IMG/VR virus record: IMGVR_UViG_3300046616_000123
Location: 1 to 29,167 of that record
Origin: a virus
Length of the DNA: 29,167 nt
Direction: 5' to 3' (one strand)
Program-made: the position numbers and the translations under genes
In this document: one piece after another, positions 28,944 through 29,167 of the stretch
Layout: every line of letters begins with the position of its first letter
Position numbering within the stretch: position 1 is the stretch's first letter
The notes under the pieces: model-generated
What the model saw: the letters and a program-made list of their open reading frames with translations, nothing else
Database searches by the model: none
What the model was told of the DNA's origin: nothing

Positions 28944-29026
28944 ACCCTCAATACCCTCAACACCGTCAATATTCCCTTTCCATTCATATACTTACGCTTG
29001 TTGACACTTGCTCGAATGTTGAGGGT
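28944..29026. repeat. Iteron module 2: second copy of the inverted iteron layout
   Basis: Cluster 3 reads ACCCTCAAT (28944), ACCCTCAAC (28953), ACCGTCAAT (28962-28970) as perfect 9-bp tandem units. A 29-base spacer follows, the same length as in module 1. Cluster 4 in reverse has GTTGACACT (29000), a degenerate TGCTCGAAT (29009) and GTTGAGGGT (29018-29026). Module 2 is offset from module 1 by 173 bases. The last unit runs into the stop codon of the gene at the window edge. The whole gap 28731-29025 has no other gene. Confidence 0.75.
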
Positions 29027-29167
29027 CAACCCTCCACATGACCGCCGCCACGATGCCGGTACGCCTTCAACTTGGTCTCGAACACCGAACTGGCGGCCTC
29101 GGCCCACTCGCGCAGGGTCTTGCCGGGCGGGTGATCACCCACCAGGAACACCATGCGCTGTTTCACC
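29026..29167 (-). CDS. Partial hypothetical protein at window edge
   Basis: The minus strand is open from the window end to a TGA at 29028-29026. The last residues read MVFLVGDHPPGKTLREWAEAA, then a helix with FETKLKAYRHRGGG, ending HVEG. At least 46 codons are present; the start may lie beyond 29167 or at an internal GTG/ATG. Codon use with G/C third positions is typical of the prophage genes. The N-terminal part is missing, so no function can be given; its place upstream of the iteron region makes a replication or regulatory role possible. Confidence 0.55.
   Translation of the reverse strand, partial: VKQRMVFLVGDHPPGKTLREWAEAASSVFETKLKAYRHRGGGHVEG

Larger units (their letters stand above)
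254..29167. mobile_element. Lambda-type siphophage prophage, left part (right end not in window)
   Basis: The segment holds a contiguous set of temperate-phage modules: integrase at a tRNA gene, lysis, tail fibre, tail tip, tape measure, tail tube, head, portal, terminase, cos-like site, late regulation and an iteron-bearing region. The order of head and tail genes follows the lambda late operon with a few rearrangements. Every module visible in the window looks intact. Repressor, most replication genes and attR are beyond 29167, so completeness cannot be judged. Confidence 0.93.

Noticed and set aside
28769-29026. CRISPR array
   Set aside because: The repeated units are only 9 bases, tandem without spacers inside clusters, and inverted between clusters.

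Overview
The window is the left (attL-side) part of an integrated lambda-type siphophage in a GC-rich bacterium. Codon use, the Hcp sequence and the style of the phage genes suggest a betaproteobacterium of the Burkholderiales (Massilia/Duganella/Janthinobacterium-like); this is inferred from sequence character only. A chromosomal tRNA-Leu(CAA) gene with its own sigma70-like promoter (1-253) is followed at once by a tyrosine-recombinase integrase, so the 3' end of the tRNA gene is the probable attachment site. The right end of the prophage, including the repressor, most replication genes and attR, lies outside the window.

Layout. Plus strand, 437-2918: integrase, then a three-gene type VI secretion cargo of Hcp tube protein, a BPSL0067-family putative peptidoglycan amidase and a secreted STY0301-like immunity protein. 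Minus strand, read from right to left: a truncated gene at the window edge; a non-coding stretch with two copies of an inverted 9-bp iteron module (28769-29026); a small hypothetical gene; a Q-like antiterminator candidate; a pR'-like promoter followed by three tandem intrinsic terminators (27171-27450); a gpZ-like tail gene and a 50-residue gene; a cos-like site; terminase small and large subunits; a gpW-like joining protein; the portal; a fused prohead protease-major capsid protein; head completion, tail terminator and tail tube proteins; tail chaperones G and GT made by a -1 frameshift at GGGAAAG; the tape measure; tail-tip proteins (DUF2460, DUF2163, NlpC/P60, J-like); a tail-fibre chaperone; a large lectin-domain tail fibre; and a lysis cassette (one-TM holin candidate, membrane-anchored SLT endolysin, nested Rz/Rz1 spanins).

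The late genes form one long, tightly packed operon with many ATGA/GTGA stop-start overlaps. The likely control is Q-type antitermination: transcripts starting just after the Q-like gene meet three terminators before the packaging genes, and a fourth terminator sits directly before the tail fibre gene. The int-Hcp-effector-immunity block is transcribed the opposite way and meets the spanin gene stop-to-stop with one base between, so it behaves as lysogen-expressed cargo.

Most notable: the prophage-borne Hcp/effector/immunity cassette; the duplicated iteron module with exact spacing; the pR'-terminator array; an apparent AUC start with a strong Shine-Dalgarno on the protease-capsid fusion; and a 14-bp palindrome that recurs four times.
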